The position numbers and the translations under genes are program-made. A DNA stretch of 64,000 bases from Ciceribacter thiooxidans (lineage in GTDB: Bacteria > Pseudomonadota > Alphaproteobacteria > Rhizobiales > Rhizobiaceae): NCBI RefSeq assembly GCF_014126615.1, contig NZ_CP059896.1, positions 1,808,501 to 1,872,500 of the forward strand, in the 5' to 3' direction. Shown piece after piece: positions 27,888-38,194 of this stretch. How positions within the stretch are numbered: the stretch's first letter is position 1; each line of letters begins with the position of its first letter. The notes under the pieces were generated by a model, which worked only from the letters and a program-made list of their open reading frames with translations, was not told where the DNA came from and did no database searches.

Positions 27888-29417
27888 CTATTCCAGGAAG
27901 GTCATCGGATTGACCGGGGTCGCATCCTTGCGCACCTCGAAGTGCAGCAAGGGGCGCTTGGCGCTGCCGCTCATGCCGGAGGTCGCGAGTTGCTGGCCGC
28001 GCTGGACCTTCTGTCCGCGCTGGACCTTCAGCGCGTCGGCGTGGCCGTAGACGGTCACGGTGCCGTCATCATGGCGGACGAGAACCGTGTTGCCGAGTTC
28101 CTTGAGACCGTTGCCAGCATAGATGACGACGCCATTTTCCGCGGCCTTGACCGGCGTGCCGGCGGGGACAGAGATGTCGATCCCGTCGTTGCGCTTGCCG
28201 TCGACGTTCGCGCCGTAGCCGGCGACGACCGCACCCGTGACCGGCCAGCGGTACTTGCCGATCCCGGTAGTCTCCGGCGCTTCCTCTTTGATCGTTGCCG
28301 ACGCGACCTCGCCCACGGTCCGGGTGGCATCCGGCGGCTGGTAGGCGACCGGCGTCGCCTTCTTCTTGCCGGCGGCAGGGACCGAAGCCGTTTTCAACGT
28401 CGCATCGGACGGGTTGGCGGCGGCGACCTTCGTTGCGACGGCAGATGTCGCCCCCGCGGCCGGAATCGTCAGCGTCTGACCGATGCGGATATTGGCCGAG
28501 GAGAGGCCGTTCGCAGCCTTGAGGGCCTCGATCGGCGTGCCAGTCGCCCTGGCGATCTTGGTCAGCGTGTCACCCGGCTTGACGACATAGCTGCCGCCCT
28601 GCCCGGCTCCCGCAACGTTCTTGCCGGTGGCGCCCGACTGCTGAACCTGGAGCTTTTCGCGACTGCCGGGGGTATTCGGCAGGACGGCAACCTTCTGCTC
28701 CTGCTGAGGCAGTTGCGTCGGCACCTTGCCCTTCTCCGGCAGGGAAGCGACGTCCGCAGAAGCGCGGGCCGCATTACCGCCAAGACGCGGGATAATCATC
28801 AACTGCCCCGGGGCGGCGTCGGATGCCTGGCTGAGGCCGTTCGCCTTCAAGATCGCAGCTTCCGGCACACCGAAACGCTTGGAAAGCGTGGCAACCGTCT
28901 CGCCGGGACGGAGAGTGACGCGGGATTCGTTGGCGGTAGCCCAGTTGCCGGCCGGCGGATTGCTGCCGGTGGCAAGGTCGTCCCCGACCGCCTTTTGCGC
29001 CGTCTGCGCGGCAGGGAAAGGCTGCGCCATCGCCTGCTGCCGTCCGGCACCAGCCGTCGGAGCGGCAAGCTCCGCACGCTGCACGGCGACCGGGGAGCTC
29101 GCCATACGGGCAGCCGATCCCGAGGTCGAGGGCTGCGCCGGATAAGGCTGGCCGAGTGCCTGCTGGCGGGTATTGTAGTCCTGCTGGTATGACGGCTGAG
29201 CGCTCGCCACTTCCATGCTCGGCGTCGGATGCGCGGCTATCCCTACACCGCCATCCCCCCGCTGGGGAATCGAGGCGGTCGTCAACGTGTCCTGGGAGAA
29301 GACGGAACTGAAGCGGGTCGCATCGGAACTGCATCCGGCAGCGACGCTCGCCAGCAGCATCGCACTTGCGATCCGGACGATAGGCAGTTCGGTTTTCAGC
29401 GACGAATTTTCACGCAT
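27888..29417 (-). CDS. LysM/degenerate-LytM lipoprotein (NlpD-like)
   Basis: A 509-residue outer-membrane lipoprotein; the lipobox reads LASVAAGC with Cys29. Two LysM domains (VTLRPGETVATLSKRFGVP and YVVKPGDTLTKIARATGTP) bind peptidoglycan. The C-terminal peptidase M23 domain lacks key zinc ligands: the HxxxD motif is NDGID and the HxH motif is LLHFE. It is therefore likely a non-catalytic amidase activator like NlpD or EnvC. The ATG at 29417 is used; a GTG at 29429 is in frame. It lies downstream of pcm, the classic surE-pcm-nlpD order. Confidence 0.85.
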   Translation of the reverse strand: MRENSSLKTELPIVRIASAMLLASVAAGCSSDATRFSSVFSQDTLTTASIPQRGDGGVGIAAHPTPSMEVASAQPSYQQDYNTRQQALGQPYPAQPSTSGSAARMASSPVAVQRAELAAPTAGAGRQQAMAQPFPAAQTAQKAVGDDLATGSNPPAGNWATANESRVTLRPGETVATLSKRFGVPEAAILKANGLSQASDAAPGQLMIIPRLGGNAARASADVASLPEKGKVPTQLPQQEQKVAVLPNTPGSREKLQVQQSGATGKNVAGAGQGGSYVVKPGDTLTKIARATGTPIEALKAANGLSSANIRIGQTLTIPAAGATSAVATKVAAANPSDATLKTASVPAAGKKKATPVAYQPPDATRTVGEVASATIKEEAPETTGIGKYRWPVTGAVVAGYGANVDGKRNDGIDISVPAGTPVKAAENGVVIYAGNGLKELGNTVLVRHDDGTVTVYGHADALKVQRGQKVQRGQQLATSGMSGSAKRPLLHFEVRKDATPVNPMTFLE

Positions 29418-29546
29418 AACTCGACCCACAAAATACTCAACTGGATGTGGGATGATTAAAGCGCGTTAGTGTTACCGCCCGGTTAACTGACGAGAATCGC
29501 GGTGAACTATTTGGCAACGACACGTTGTCGCGTGCGCGGACGCCGC

Positions 29547-30200
29547 TCAGAGATAAGAGGCAATCTTGGGCACGAGCGGCAGGTAAGGCACCTGGAAGAG
29601 GTCCTCGCGCTCGAAACGGCTGCCGGTCTTCGTCAGCCGTACCATCATGCAGGTGTCCTCCGCCACCATCAGCGGAGCCAGGAAGACTCCGCCAGAAACC
29701 AGTTGCTCCGCGTAGAAACGCGGCATGGCCGGAAACGCTGCACTCGAAAGAATGCGATCGAAGGTGCCCTCACCCGGAAGCCCGTTGCTGCCGTCGGCCT
29801 GACGCAGAACGACATTGCGGATACCGAGCTTTTCGAGCCTGCGTTGCGCATCGGCGACCAGCGTCCTGTAACGGTCGATCGAGACGACGCGCTCGGTAAG
29901 CCTGCCGAGCACGGCTGCCATAAAGCCGCTGCCGGTGCCGATGTCGAGCACCCGCTGTCCTGGCTTGACGTTCAGCCGGTCGAGGAGGCGCAAAGCAAGA
30001 TCGGCACCCTCCATGAACGCGCCGCAATCGATCGGAATGGTGCGGCTGGAATAGGCCTGGTCGGCGAATTGCGGCGGCACGAACGCCGAGCGCGGGGTCT
30101 GTTCGACGGCGGTCAGGAGGTCAAGGTCGGAAATCCCCTCGGCGCGCAGGCGCAGGACCAGAGCGGCAAAGCCTTCCTTTTCGACCATCGCCGATTTCAA
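29547..30200 (-). CDS. pcm: Protein-L-isoaspartate O-methyltransferase
   Basis: Pcm repairs isoaspartyl residues with S-adenosylmethionine. The 217-residue enzyme has the SAM-binding motif [16 protein letters not shown] (about 84-99) and the family start TPRSAFVPP with [12 protein letters not shown]. It overlaps surE by 4 nt (ATGA) and belongs to the serS-surE-pcm-nlpD operon. An internal ATG at 30188 (MVEKEGF) is an alternative start. A second pcm-like gene lies at 55569-56240. Confidence 0.94.
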   Translation of the reverse strand: MKSAMVEKEGFAALVLRLRAEGISDLDLLTAVEQTPRSAFVPPQFADQAYSSRTIPIDCGAFMEGADLALRLLDRLNVKPGQRVLDIGTGSGFMAAVLGRLTERVVSIDRYRTLVADAQRRLEKLGIRNVVLRQADGSNGLPGEGTFDRILSSAAFPAMPRFYAEQLVSGGVFLAPLMVAEDTCMMVRLTKTGSRFEREDLFQVPYLPLVPKIASYL

Positions 30201-30973
30201 TCGTTCACCCCGTATCCAAGCGCCTTCGCGACCCGATCCTGCGCACTGTAGTCGGTCAGGTCGAGCTTGAGCGGCGTGACCGAAATCCTGTTGTTCTTGA
30301 CCGCGTGGATATCCGTGCCCTCACGGAAATGCCCCTGCCGTTCGCCGAAGCGCAGCCAGTAGTACGGAAAACCACGGCCGTCCGAGCGCTGCTCGACCGT
30401 CAGGCCGAAATCGAGCTTGCCCTGCGAGGTGACCGAGATCCCCTGCACCTCCTTCGGCGCACAGTTCGGAAAATTGACGTTGAGCAGCGTATCCGGCGTC
30501 ATCTCGGCCGCCATCAGCTTGCAGATGAGATCAGGAGCGAGCGCTTCTGCGTTTTCCCACGGTATGTAGCGCGGCCCTTCGGGCGTATAGGTGTAGCTCT
30601 GGCTGAGCGCGATCGAGCGTACGCCCTGGAGCGTCCCCTCGATGGCACCGGCAACGGTGCCGGAATAGGTCACATCGTCCGCGAGGTTCGACCCTGCATT
30701 GACGCCCGAGAGCACGAGGTCTGGCTTTCTGTCCATGACCTCACGGATGCCCATGATGACGCAGTCGGTCGGCGTTCCGCGCAGGGCGAAATGCCTGTCG
30801 GAGACCTTCCGCAGGCGCAGCGGTTCGGAAAGCGTCAGCGAATGCGCAAGCCCGCTCTGGTCAGTCTCCGGCGCGACGACCCAGACGTCGTCGGACAACG
30901 TAAGGGCGATACGCTCCAGAACCGCAAGTCCTTCGGCGTGGATGCCGTCGTCGTTAGTGAGCAGAATGCGCAT
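30197..30973 (-). CDS. surE: 5'-nucleotidase SurE
   Basis: SurE is a metal-dependent phosphatase acting on nucleoside 5'-monophosphates. The 258-residue product begins [16 protein letters not shown], containing the NDD metal site, and has the conserved [21 protein letters not shown] and [20 protein letters not shown] motifs. Length is normal. The gene starts 16 nt after serS and overlaps pcm by 4 nt. Confidence 0.97.
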   Translation of the reverse strand: MRILLTNDDGIHAEGLAVLERIALTLSDDVWVVAPETDQSGLAHSLTLSEPLRLRKVSDRHFALRGTPTDCVIMGIREVMDRKPDLVLSGVNAGSNLADDVTYSGTVAGAIEGTLQGVRSIALSQSYTYTPEGPRYIPWENAEALAPDLICKLMAAEMTPDTLLNVNFPNCAPKEVQGISVTSQGKLDFGLTVEQRSDGRGFPYYWLRFGERQGHFREGTDIHAVKNNRISVTPLKLDLTDYSAQDRVAKALGYGVND

Positions 30974-30989
30974 CCGAACCTCGTTCCCG

Positions 30990-32273
30990 TCAGGCAGCCT
31001 TCTCGATCCGCTTCAGACCACCCATGTACGGCAGCAACGCGTCGGGGATCGTGATCGAGCCGTCCTCGTTCAGGTAGTTTTCCATGACCGCGATAAGGCA
31101 GCGTCCGACCGCAACGCCCGAACCATTCAGCGTGTGGACAAAGGTCGTCCCCTTGTCGTCCTTGCCGCGATAGCGAGCGTTCATCCGCCGCGCCTGGAAG
31201 TCGCCGCAGACCGAGCAGGAGGAAATTTCACGATAGGTGTTCTGGCCCGGAAGCCAAACCTCGATGTCATAGGTCTTGCGGGCCCCGAAGCCCATGTCGC
31301 CGGTGCAAAGCGTCATTGTGCGGAAGTGCAGTCCGAGCCGCTTCAACACCTCTTCGGCACACGCCGTCATGCGCTCGTGCTCGGCAATCGAGCTCTCCGC
31401 ATCGGTGATCGAGACGAGCTCGCACTTCCAGAACTGGTGCTGGCGCAGCATGCCCCGCGTGTCGCGCCCTGCGGAACCCGCTTCCGAACGGAAGGACGGC
31501 GTCAGTGCCGTAAAGCGCAGTGGCAGCTTCTCCTGTTCGAGGATTTCGCCCGAAACCAGGTTGGTCAGCGTCACCTCGGCGGTCGGGATCAGCCAACGCC
31601 CGTCGGTGGTCTTGAACAGGTCCTCGGCAAACTTCGGAAGCTGGCCCGTGCCATACATCGCCTCGTCGCGCACCATCAGGGGCGAGGAGACTTCCGTATA
31701 GCCGTGCTCGGTGGTGTGGAGATCAAGCATGAACTGGCCGAGCGCACGTTCGAGCTTCGCCAGCTGACCGGTCAGAACCGTGAAGCGCGCGCCCGAAAGC
31801 TTCGCGGCGCGCTCGAAATCCATGTAGCCCAGCGCTTCGCCGATCTCGTAGTGCTCTTTCGCGGCATGGTTCCAGGTCGGCTTCTCACCGACGACCCGCT
31901 TCACCACGTTGCCGTGCTCGTCCTGGTCGACGGGCACGTCGTCCAGCGGAATGTTCGGAATGCGCGACAATGCGTCAGTGAGTTCGGCCGAAACCTGCCG
32001 CTCCGCTTCTTCGGCAGCCGGCATCGCATCCTTCAGATGTGCCACTTCCGCCTTCAGCTTCTCGGCAAGCTCCATATTCTTCTGCGCCATCGCCGCGCCG
32101 ATTTCCTTGGAGGCGGCGTTGCGGCGCGACTGCATGTCCTGCAGACCCTGGACGACGGAGCGGCGCTTCTCGTCGAGCGCAATCAGACTTGCCGCCTGCG
32201 GTTCCGCACTGCGCTTTGCCAGCGCCGCGTCAAGAGCCTCGGCGTTTTCACGGATCCATTTGATATCAAGCAT
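30990..32273 (-). CDS. serS: Seryl-tRNA synthetase
   Basis: A class II synthetase of 427 residues. The N-terminal coiled-coil arm (about 30-110) is followed by the catalytic core with motif 2 ([21 protein letters not shown], quoted in two parts: [14 protein letters not shown] and MLRQHQF) and motif 3 ([17 protein letters not shown]). The conserved TAEVTLTNL, used to bind serine, is present. The ATG at 32273 begins [10 protein letters not shown]; longer in-frame starts are not conserved. It heads the serS-surE-pcm operon. Confidence 0.97.
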   Translation of the reverse strand: MLDIKWIRENAEALDAALAKRSAEPQAASLIALDEKRRSVVQGLQDMQSRRNAASKEIGAAMAQKNMELAEKLKAEVAHLKDAMPAAEEAERQVSAELTDALSRIPNIPLDDVPVDQDEHGNVVKRVVGEKPTWNHAAKEHYEIGEALGYMDFERAAKLSGARFTVLTGQLAKLERALGQFMLDLHTTEHGYTEVSSPLMVRDEAMYGTGQLPKFAEDLFKTTDGRWLIPTAEVTLTNLVSGEILEQEKLPLRFTALTPSFRSEAGSAGRDTRGMLRQHQFWKCELVSITDAESSIAEHERMTACAEEVLKRLGLHFRTMTLCTGDMGFGARKTYDIEVWLPGQNTYREISSCSVCGDFQARRMNARYRGKDDKGTTFVHTLNGSGVAVGRCLIAVMENYLNEDGSITIPDALLPYMGGLKRIEKAA

Positions 32274-32375
32274 TGTCGTTCCAGGTCGTGTTGTCTTGGT
32301 CGGGCGAGAACGGTTTCGTCGGCACCGGCCCCGCATGTCCGGAGCCGGCGTCTAAAGGAATACTGCCGGCGCAGC

Positions 32376-33194
32376 TCAAACGTTGCCGGCGCCCGCGGAT
32401 TCGTCCGCCTCGACCACAGCCGTGGCAGCGCGCTTGCGCTCCACGAGTCGCGCAGCATAGATCGCCACCTCGTAGAGAAGGATCGTTGGCAGCGCAAGAC
32501 CGATCTGGGAGACCGGATCGGGCGGAGTGAGGACCGCGGCAATCACGAAGGCGACCACGATAAAATACTTGCGCTTTCCGGCAAGCCAGGCGCTTTCGAG
32601 CAGGCCGACCCGCGCCAGCAAAGTCGTCACCACAGGCAGCTGGAAGACCAGGCCGAAGGAGAAGACCAGCGTCATGATGAGGCTCAGATATTCCGATACC
32701 TTCGGCATCAGCGAGATCGCGATGCCGTTCTGGTCCGGCGCCTGCTGCATAGCCAGGAAGAACCACATCACCATCGGCGTGAAGAAGAAATAGACCAGCG
32801 CAGCACCGATCAGAAACAAGACCGGCGACGCAATGAGGAACGGCAGAAACGCCTGGCGCTCGTTCTTATAGAGGCCCGGAGCGACGAACTTGTAGATCTG
32901 CGCGGCGATGACCGGAAAGGCGATGACCAGCGCACCGAACATGGAGACCTTCACCTGGGTGAAGAAGAACTCCTGCGGTGCCGTATAGATGAGCTCCGCC
33001 TTCGAGACGTCGAGGCCGGCCCAAATGACCGCCCACTTGTAGGGAACGACCAAGAGATTGAAGAGATCCTTGGCGAAGGCGAAGCAACCGATAAAGGCGA
33101 CAAAGAACGCCACGAGCGACCAGATCAGGCGCGTGCGCAATTCGATGAGGTGTTCGATCAGCGGCTGCGGCTTGTCTTCGAGATCGCCGCTCAT
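32376..33194 (-). CDS. tatC: Sec-independent translocase subunit TatC
   Basis: TatC recognises twin-arginine signals and forms the Tat receptor with TatB. The 272-residue protein has six predicted helices. The N-terminal PLIEHLIELRTRLIWSL segment carries the conserved Glu and Arg residues, and TAPQEFFFTQVKVSMFGAL follows. It overlaps tatB by 4 nt. HupS of the hydrogenase cluster is an expected Tat substrate. It is downstream of tatA and tatB in the same direction. Confidence 0.97.
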   Translation of the reverse strand: MSGDLEDKPQPLIEHLIELRTRLIWSLVAFFVAFIGCFAFAKDLFNLLVVPYKWAVIWAGLDVSKAELIYTAPQEFFFTQVKVSMFGALVIAFPVIAAQIYKFVAPGLYKNERQAFLPFLIASPVLFLIGAALVYFFFTPMVMWFFLAMQQAPDQNGIAISLMPKVSEYLSLIMTLVFSFGLVFQLPVVTTLLARVGLLESAWLAGKRKYFIVVAFVIAAVLTPPDPVSQIGLALPTILLYEVAIYAARLVERKRAATAVVEADESAGAGNV

Positions 33195-33805
33195 TGACTA
33201 TCCTCTTTCTTCGCAGTGCGCGGCTTGCGAGCGGCGGGCTTCGCCCCCGCTTCGGTCTTCTTCGAAGCCGGTGCCGCCCGTTTGGGGGCCGCCTTCGCGG
33301 CAGGCGCGGCCGTCGCCTGCTCGACCTTCGGCTTGGCTGCCCTTTTGGCGGCTGGCTTCGGCTTCCCCTCGTCCACGGGGGCCGGGGCGGTCAATTCCGG
33401 CGGAACGCCGCTGACAGGCGCCGGCATTGCCGGAGCTACCGGCACGGCGACACTTTCGCTCGCCGTCGTTTCAGCCGGCGCTTCCTTCGGCTTCACATCC
33501 GGAGAGGTCGCCTTCTGCAATTCACTCTTTATCTCGTTGCCGGCCTGCCGCAGCGGGTTGACGGCATCGCGAAGCGCGTTCGCAGGGTTGAGGCTTCGGA
33601 CATCGCTGACCGTCTGCCGCAACTCGTCGAGTTCGGCCTCACGCAAAGCCTCATCGAACTGCGCGCGAAATTCGCCCGCAGTCTTGCGCAACCGCGAGGT
33701 CATCTTTCCGAACGCCCTAATCATCGGTGGAAGGTCCTTCGGACCGACCACCACGATCAGAATCACGGCAATGACCAGCAGTTCGGTCCAGCCAATATCG
33801 AGCAT
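33191..33805 (-). CDS. tatB: Sec-independent translocase subunit TatB
   Basis: TatB binds the signal peptide with TatC. The 204-residue protein starts MLDIGWTELLVIAVILIVVV with the conserved GPKDLP hinge (residues 21-26) and an amphipathic helix. From about residue 110 it is an Ala/Pro/Lys-rich low-complexity tail, longer than in enterics. It follows tatA by 224 nt, an unusually long gap, and overlaps tatC by 4 nt. Confidence 0.95.
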   Translation of the reverse strand: MLDIGWTELLVIAVILIVVVGPKDLPPMIRAFGKMTSRLRKTAGEFRAQFDEALREAELDELRQTVSDVRSLNPANALRDAVNPLRQAGNEIKSELQKATSPDVKPKEAPAETTASESVAVPVAPAMPAPVSGVPPELTAPAPVDEGKPKPAAKRAAKPKVEQATAAPAAKAAPKRAAPASKKTEAGAKPAARKPRTAKKEDSQ

Positions 33806-34029
33806 AAATCAGGCTCCTGAAGCCATCGCCCCTCGTGTGCCGACTTCCAAGCGATCACCGTCTGCGGCCAGCGTCGAGCGAATACTTGAGATCGCAAGGA
33901 AGACTGGCAACATTTCGGCACTAGCGCTGTTGAACTCGATGTCCGGTGTAGAGGCAAGCCGCAAACGCCGCAACGAACTTCAAAATCCATCACACCAGGA
34001 AGGACCGCGTGTACCCGGCCGGGACCGGG

Positions 34030-34224
34030 TTACTTCGTTTCGTCGGCCTTGTGCTCGACGGTCTTGCCCGGAGCTTCAGGGGTATCGTCGTCGGCCATGC
34101 CCTTCTTGAAGCTCTTTATGCCCTTGGCGACGTCGCCCATCAGTTCCGGAATCTTGCCGCGGCCAAACAAGAGCAGCACGATCGCCAGAACGATCAGCCA
34201 GTGCCACATGCTAAAAGAACCCAT
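34030..34224 (-). CDS. tatA: Sec-independent translocase subunit TatA
   Basis: TatA oligomers form the Tat translocation pore. The 64-residue protein has one N-terminal helix ([14 protein letters not shown]), the hinge [20 protein letters not shown] typical of TatA, and an acidic tail. The start MGSFSMWHW is used; a second ATG five residues on is also plausible. The 33806-34029 gap to tatB holds no credible gene. Confidence 0.95.
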   Translation of the reverse strand: MGSFSMWHWLIVLAIVLLLFGRGKIPELMGDVAKGIKSFKKGMADDDTPEAPGKTVEHKADETK

Positions 34225-34265
34225 TACAAACTCCCTCGGTTTTGCGTAACCTCGATGTAAGATGT

Positions 34266-35369
34266 TTACGCATCTTTTTCAAATGCCAAAATGTCTCGCG
34301 GATCGACCTTCACGGTCACATCCTTGAGGCCCGGTGGCAAGAGATCAGCACGGATTCGCGCACGAACCGGCTGCTCCCGTCCGGGAACTGCAAGCGTCAG
34401 CATCTCGACCACGCCGAGAAACCGCCGCGACACGATGCGGGCCGGGATCGGACCGCCTTCCGGCAGCACATGCACGCCCGACAGGCGCACCGCGACGGAA
34501 ACATCACGCCCTTCCGGAATCGTTCCTGCGGAGGCGACACCGAGCGGCGTCTCCACCGCCCCGTTCCTGACGATACCGGAAAACTCGTTGATCTCGGAAA
34601 AGAAGGCCGCCGCAAAGAGGTCCTTCGGCCGCCGGTAGAGATCATCCGACGTCCCGACCTGAACCAGCTTTCCATCGCGCAGAAGGGCGATCCGGTCGGC
34701 CATGCGCATGGCTTCCTCGGCATCGTGAGTGACGACGACGGCGGTTGCACGCGTCTCCCGCAGGATCGCCAGCGTGTCGGCGCGGATCGTATCCTTCAGG
34801 CGGGAATCGAGGCCCGAAAACGGTTCGTCCATCAGGAGCACGCCCGGCCGCGGTGCGAGCGCCCGGGCGAGCGCCACGCGCTGCTGCTCGCCGCCGGAGA
34901 GGACATGCGGATACTTATCCGCATAGTGGGCGAGACCGACACGCTCGAGCGCCAGCATCGCCTCGGCCCTCGCCTCGCCGGACGGAAGCGCTGTGAGGCC
35001 GAAACGAACGTTGTCGATCACGCTCATATGGGGAAACAGCGCGAAATCCTGAAACATCAGGCCGATGCCGCGCTGCTCGGGCGGCACGAAACCCGACGGC
35101 CCCGCCACCTCGCGCTCGTTGAGGAGCAACCGGCCGGAGGTCTGGACCTCGATGCCTGCGGCGATACGCAGCAGGGTCGTCTTGCCCGATCCGGAAGGAC
35201 CGAGCAGGCAAAGTACCTCACCCGCCTCTGCGGTCAGCGACACGCCGCGAATGGTTTCCTTGCCGTGATAGCTGTGACGGATGTCCTCGAAGCTCAGGCG
35301 GGCCGCAAAAGTCACGCCGGCCGTGCGCCTGGCGCTGCCTCGCGGTGCGATTGCCGTGTTCGAATTCAT
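34266..35369 (-). CDS. ABC transporter ATP-binding protein (FbpC/PotA-like)
   Basis: A 367-residue ATPase with Walker [10 protein letters not shown] (about 55-63), Q-loop [12 protein letters not shown], signature [15 protein letters not shown] and Walker [12 protein letters not shown]. After about residue 240 comes a TOBE-type regulatory domain, as in iron(III) or polyamine importers. No permease or binding-protein gene lies beside it, so the substrate is unclear. It sits between scpB and tatA on the same strand. Confidence 0.82.
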   Translation of the reverse strand: MNSNTAIAPRGSARRTAGVTFAARLSFEDIRHSYHGKETIRGVSLTAEAGEVLCLLGPSGSGKTTLLRIAAGIEVQTSGRLLLNEREVAGPSGFVPPEQRGIGLMFQDFALFPHMSVIDNVRFGLTALPSGEARAEAMLALERVGLAHYADKYPHVLSGGEQQRVALARALAPRPGVLLMDEPFSGLDSRLKDTIRADTLAILRETRATAVVVTHDAEEAMRMADRIALLRDGKLVQVGTSDDLYRRPKDLFAAAFFSEINEFSGIVRNGAVETPLGVASAGTIPEGRDVSVAVRLSGVHVLPEGGPIPARIVSRRFLGVVEMLTLAVPGREQPVRARIRADLLPPGLKDVTVKVDPRDILAFEKDA

Positions 35370-35463
35370 TCCACCGTCCGAGCGGCTGCGCTCTTTGCCG
35401 TTACGGCGGCCTTCCGGCTGCCCGCAAATCCGGGCGCAACCCGTTGCAGTTCAAAACATGACC

Positions 35464-36186
35464 CTAATCGTCCGGTTCACCACCCGGAGTCAAGAGGCCA
35501 AGTTCCTCGAGATCGAGTTGCGTGATCGGATCCTCGTCCTCGGTCAGGTCGTCGCCGATAGCCGGAATGGCAATGTTGAAGTTGGCAGGGATGCGGCCGG
35601 AGAGCAGGCCCGCCCCCTTCAGCTCCTCGAGGCCGGGCAAGTCGCGAAGCTCCTCGAGCCCGAAATGGTCGAGGAAATCACGTGTGGTGCCGAGCGTCAC
35701 CGGACGGCCCGGCGAACGCCGCCGGCCGCGAAAACGGACCCAGCCAGCCTCCATCAGCACGTCGAGCGTTCCCTTCGACGTCTGGACGCCACGGATTTCC
35801 TCGATCTCGGCGCGCGTCACCGGCTGGTGATAGGCGATGATTGCCAGGACTTCGAGTGCGGCGCGGGAAAGCTTCTTCGCCTCGCTTTCCTCCTTGCGGA
35901 TGACGAAGGAGATGTCGGCTGCGGTGCGGAAGGCCCAATGGTCGCCGATCTGCACGAGGTTCACCCCGCGGCCGGCATATTCGACCTTCAGCGTCTGCAT
36001 CAGTGTCGTTACGTTCGTGCCGCGCGGCAGGCGATCCGCCAGAAACTTCTCCGAAACAGGCTCGGCGGACGCGAACACCAGTGCTTCCGCAATCCTCAGA
36101 GCCTCGCGTGCCGCTCGGTCGCGTTCGGGTGTGAATTCGTGGTCGTCGCCGAGATCCAACCGCTCCTCCTGCAACGCCTCCTCCAT
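35464..36186 (-). CDS. scpB: Segregation and condensation protein ScpB
   Basis: ScpB pairs with ScpA and Smc in chromosome condensation. The 240-residue protein has two winged-helix domains: EALRIAEALVFASAEPVSE and, in the second, LEVLAIIAYHQPVTRAEIEE, followed by GRPVTLGTTRDFLDHFGL. The ATG at 36186 lies 4 nt after scpA. Longer in-frame starts to 36309 overlap scpA and are rejected. An acidic C-terminal tail is present. Confidence 0.95.
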   Translation of the reverse strand: MEEALQEERLDLGDDHEFTPERDRAAREALRIAEALVFASAEPVSEKFLADRLPRGTNVTTLMQTLKVEYAGRGVNLVQIGDHWAFRTAADISFVIRKEESEAKKLSRAALEVLAIIAYHQPVTRAEIEEIRGVQTSKGTLDVLMEAGWVRFRGRRRSPGRPVTLGTTRDFLDHFGLEELRDLPGLEELKGAGLLSGRIPANFNIAIPAIGDDLTEDEDPITQLDLEELGLLTPGGEPDD

Positions 36187-36190
36187 GACC

Positions 36191-37063
36191 CTACTCCGAC
36201 GATGCGAGCTCGGCGGCCCGTGGCCCACCGCGCATGTAGATCGGCGTAAAGGCGCCCTCCTGACGGATTTCGAGGCGACCTTCGCGGACAAGCTCCAGCG
36301 AGGCCGCAAAGGCGCTCGCGATCGCCGTCACGCGTTCCTCGGGCGTCGTCGCATAGCGCAAGAGGTACTGGTCGAGCGTCGTCCAGTCGCCGATCTCGCC
36401 AATCATGCGCGTCAATATGGCGCGGGCGTCGGCGAGCGACCAGACGCGGCGCCGTTCGATCGTCACCTGGGTGATCGACTGACGCTGGCGCAGCGCCGCA
36501 TAGGCGGTCAGCAGATCGTAGAGCGTCGCCTCGTAGGTGGATTCGATCCGCGTCGGCACATGTTCGGGGGCGCCGCGCGCATAGACGTCGCGACCGAGGC
36601 GGTTGCGATTGATGAGGCGCGTCGCCGCTTCGCGCATCGCCTCCAGCCTCTTGAGGCGGAAGGCGAGCGTTGCCGCCATCTCCTCGCCCGAAGGACCGTC
36701 GTCCTTCGCCTGTTGCGGGATCAGGAGGCGGGACTTCAGGTAGGCGAGCCACGCCGCCATCACCAGATAGTCGGCCGCCAGCTCGATGCGGATGCGCCGG
36801 GCGGTCTCGATGAATTCGAGATACTGTTCGGCGAGCGCCAGAACGGAAATCCGCGAGAGGTCGACCTTCTGGTTGCGGGCGAGATAGAGCAGCAGGTCGA
36901 GCGGGCCTTCGAAACCCTGTACGTCGATGACCAGCGCCGGCTCGCCGGACAGGCGTTCGGACTCGGCCTCCTGCCAGAGCTTCTCCATCGGCGTGGCGGC
37001 GGACGCTCCCTGCCCTCCGGTTCGCTGACGGTCGGCCGGGGCCTGTCCGGGGCGGCCGTTCAT
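36191..37063 (-). CDS. scpA: Segregation and condensation protein ScpA
   Basis: ScpA is the kleisin of the bacterial condensin. The 290-residue product has the N-terminal Smc-contact region VQGFEGPLDLLLYLARNQKVD (in two parts: VQGFEGPLDLLLYLA and RNQKVD) and YLVMAAWLAYLKSRLLIPQ. A C-terminal winged helix (TPEERVTAIASAFAASLEL) follows. It overlaps nagZ by 4 nt and precedes scpB by 4 nt, in a nagZ-scpA-scpB operon. Confidence 0.95.
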   Translation of the reverse strand: MNGRPGQAPADRQRTGGQGASAATPMEKLWQEAESERLSGEPALVIDVQGFEGPLDLLLYLARNQKVDLSRISVLALAEQYLEFIETARRIRIELAADYLVMAAWLAYLKSRLLIPQQAKDDGPSGEEMAATLAFRLKRLEAMREAATRLINRNRLGRDVYARGAPEHVPTRIESTYEATLYDLLTAYAALRQRQSITQVTIERRRVWSLADARAILTRMIGEIGDWTTLDQYLLRYATTPEERVTAIASAFAASLELVREGRLEIRQEGAFTPIYMRGGPRAAELASSE

Positions 37064-38076
37064 GCCGATGCCCTCAGGCTCTCGAATTCGTCGCGGAGTG
37101 CGACCTCATCCGCCTCTCCCACGAAGGTCAGCGCCGCCTCGACAGCAGCAGCCCGCTCACGCGGCCTGCCGGCGAGCGGCGGAACCTGCGCGGCCACTGC
37201 CCGCATTTCCTCCATCACGCCGTTGCAATGAAGGACGATGTCGCCACCGCCCGCGACGATCGCTGCCGCCCTTTCGCCAAGCGTGCCCTTCAGCGCATTC
37301 ATTGAGGAGTCGTCGGAGATCAGCAGGCCCTCGAAGCCGATGCGGCCACGGATGACATCTTCGATGACCTTGCGCGAGGTCGACGCCGGATGGTCGGGAT
37401 CGATCGCGGTGTAGACCACATGGGCACTCATCGCCATGAGTTCGTTGCTGAGGCGCTTGAACGGTGCGAAATCGTGCGCTTCGAGTTCGGAAAGAGGCGT
37501 CGCTACCACCGGCAGTTCGTGGTGGGAGTCGGCCATGCCGCGGCCGTGGCCGGGAATATGCTTCATGACCGGTAGTACGCCACCGGACTTCAGCCCCGCC
37601 GCTGCCGCTTCGCCCATTTCGCCGACGGTCACCGGATCGGTTCCGTAGGCCCGGTCGCCAATGACGTTACTTGCCCCCTCAACCGGAACGTCGAGTACCG
37701 GCAGGCAGTCCACATTGATGCCAAGCTTGAGAAGATCGACGGCGTGGAGCCGCGACATCAGCCAGGCGGCACGCAGCCCCTGGCTGCGGTCGCGGCGGTA
37801 GATGTCGCCGAGCACCGCGGCGGAAGGATAACGCGGCGCGATCGGCTCGCGGATGCGCTGGACGCGACCACCTTCCTGGTCGATCAGCACCGGGGCGTTA
37901 CGGCCGCCGACGGTTTCGCGCATCTCCGCCACCAGATCGCGGATCTGCGAAGGCTCGGAAAGATTGCGGGCGAAGACGATGAAGCCCCAGGGCTGTTCGT
38001 CCCGGTAGAAGGCCTTTTCATCGGCGGTCAGCTTCAGGCCGCTGCAGCCCAGGATCATCGCTTTGTTGTTGCTCAT
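37060..38076 (-). CDS. nagZ: Beta-N-acetylhexosaminidase NagZ
   Basis: NagZ removes N-acetylglucosamine from anhydromuropeptides in the cytoplasm during cell-wall recycling. The 338-residue GH3 enzyme has the catalytic-loop motif KHIPGHGRGMADSHHELP and the nucleophile region LLISDDSSMNALKG (Asp in DDS). Its product feeds the AmpR inducer pathway, so it links functionally to ampR/ampC in this window. The ATG at 38076 is preferred over an in-frame start at 38118. Confidence 0.95.
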   Translation of the reverse strand: MSNNKAMILGCSGLKLTADEKAFYRDEQPWGFIVFARNLSEPSQIRDLVAEMRETVGGRNAPVLIDQEGGRVQRIREPIAPRYPSAAVLGDIYRRDRSQGLRAAWLMSRLHAVDLLKLGINVDCLPVLDVPVEGASNVIGDRAYGTDPVTVGEMGEAAAAGLKSGGVLPVMKHIPGHGRGMADSHHELPVVATPLSELEAHDFAPFKRLSNELMAMSAHVVYTAIDPDHPASTSRKVIEDVIRGRIGFEGLLISDDSSMNALKGTLGERAAAIVAGGGDIVLHCNGVMEEMRAVAAQVPPLAGRPRERAAAVEAALTFVGEADEVALRDEFESLRASA

Positions 38077-38139
38077 GCCCGAATCATAAGTGGCGCAGGT
38101 GAAAAGCCGAAGCGCCACGCAAGGTCATGCACAAGAAAA

Positions 38140-38166
38140 ATGGCGGAAACACGGGGTTTCCGCCAT
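38140..38166 (-). terminator. Terminator after the SPOR-domain gene
   Basis: ATGGCGGAAA (38140-38149) and TTTCCGCCAT (38157-38166) form a 10-bp stem with a 7-nt loop; the minus strand then runs TTTTTC. The stem equals the core of the hup hairpin at 5181-5223. Confidence 0.9.
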
Positions 38167-38194
38167 CCTATCATGGATTTTTCGGGTTCGGACC

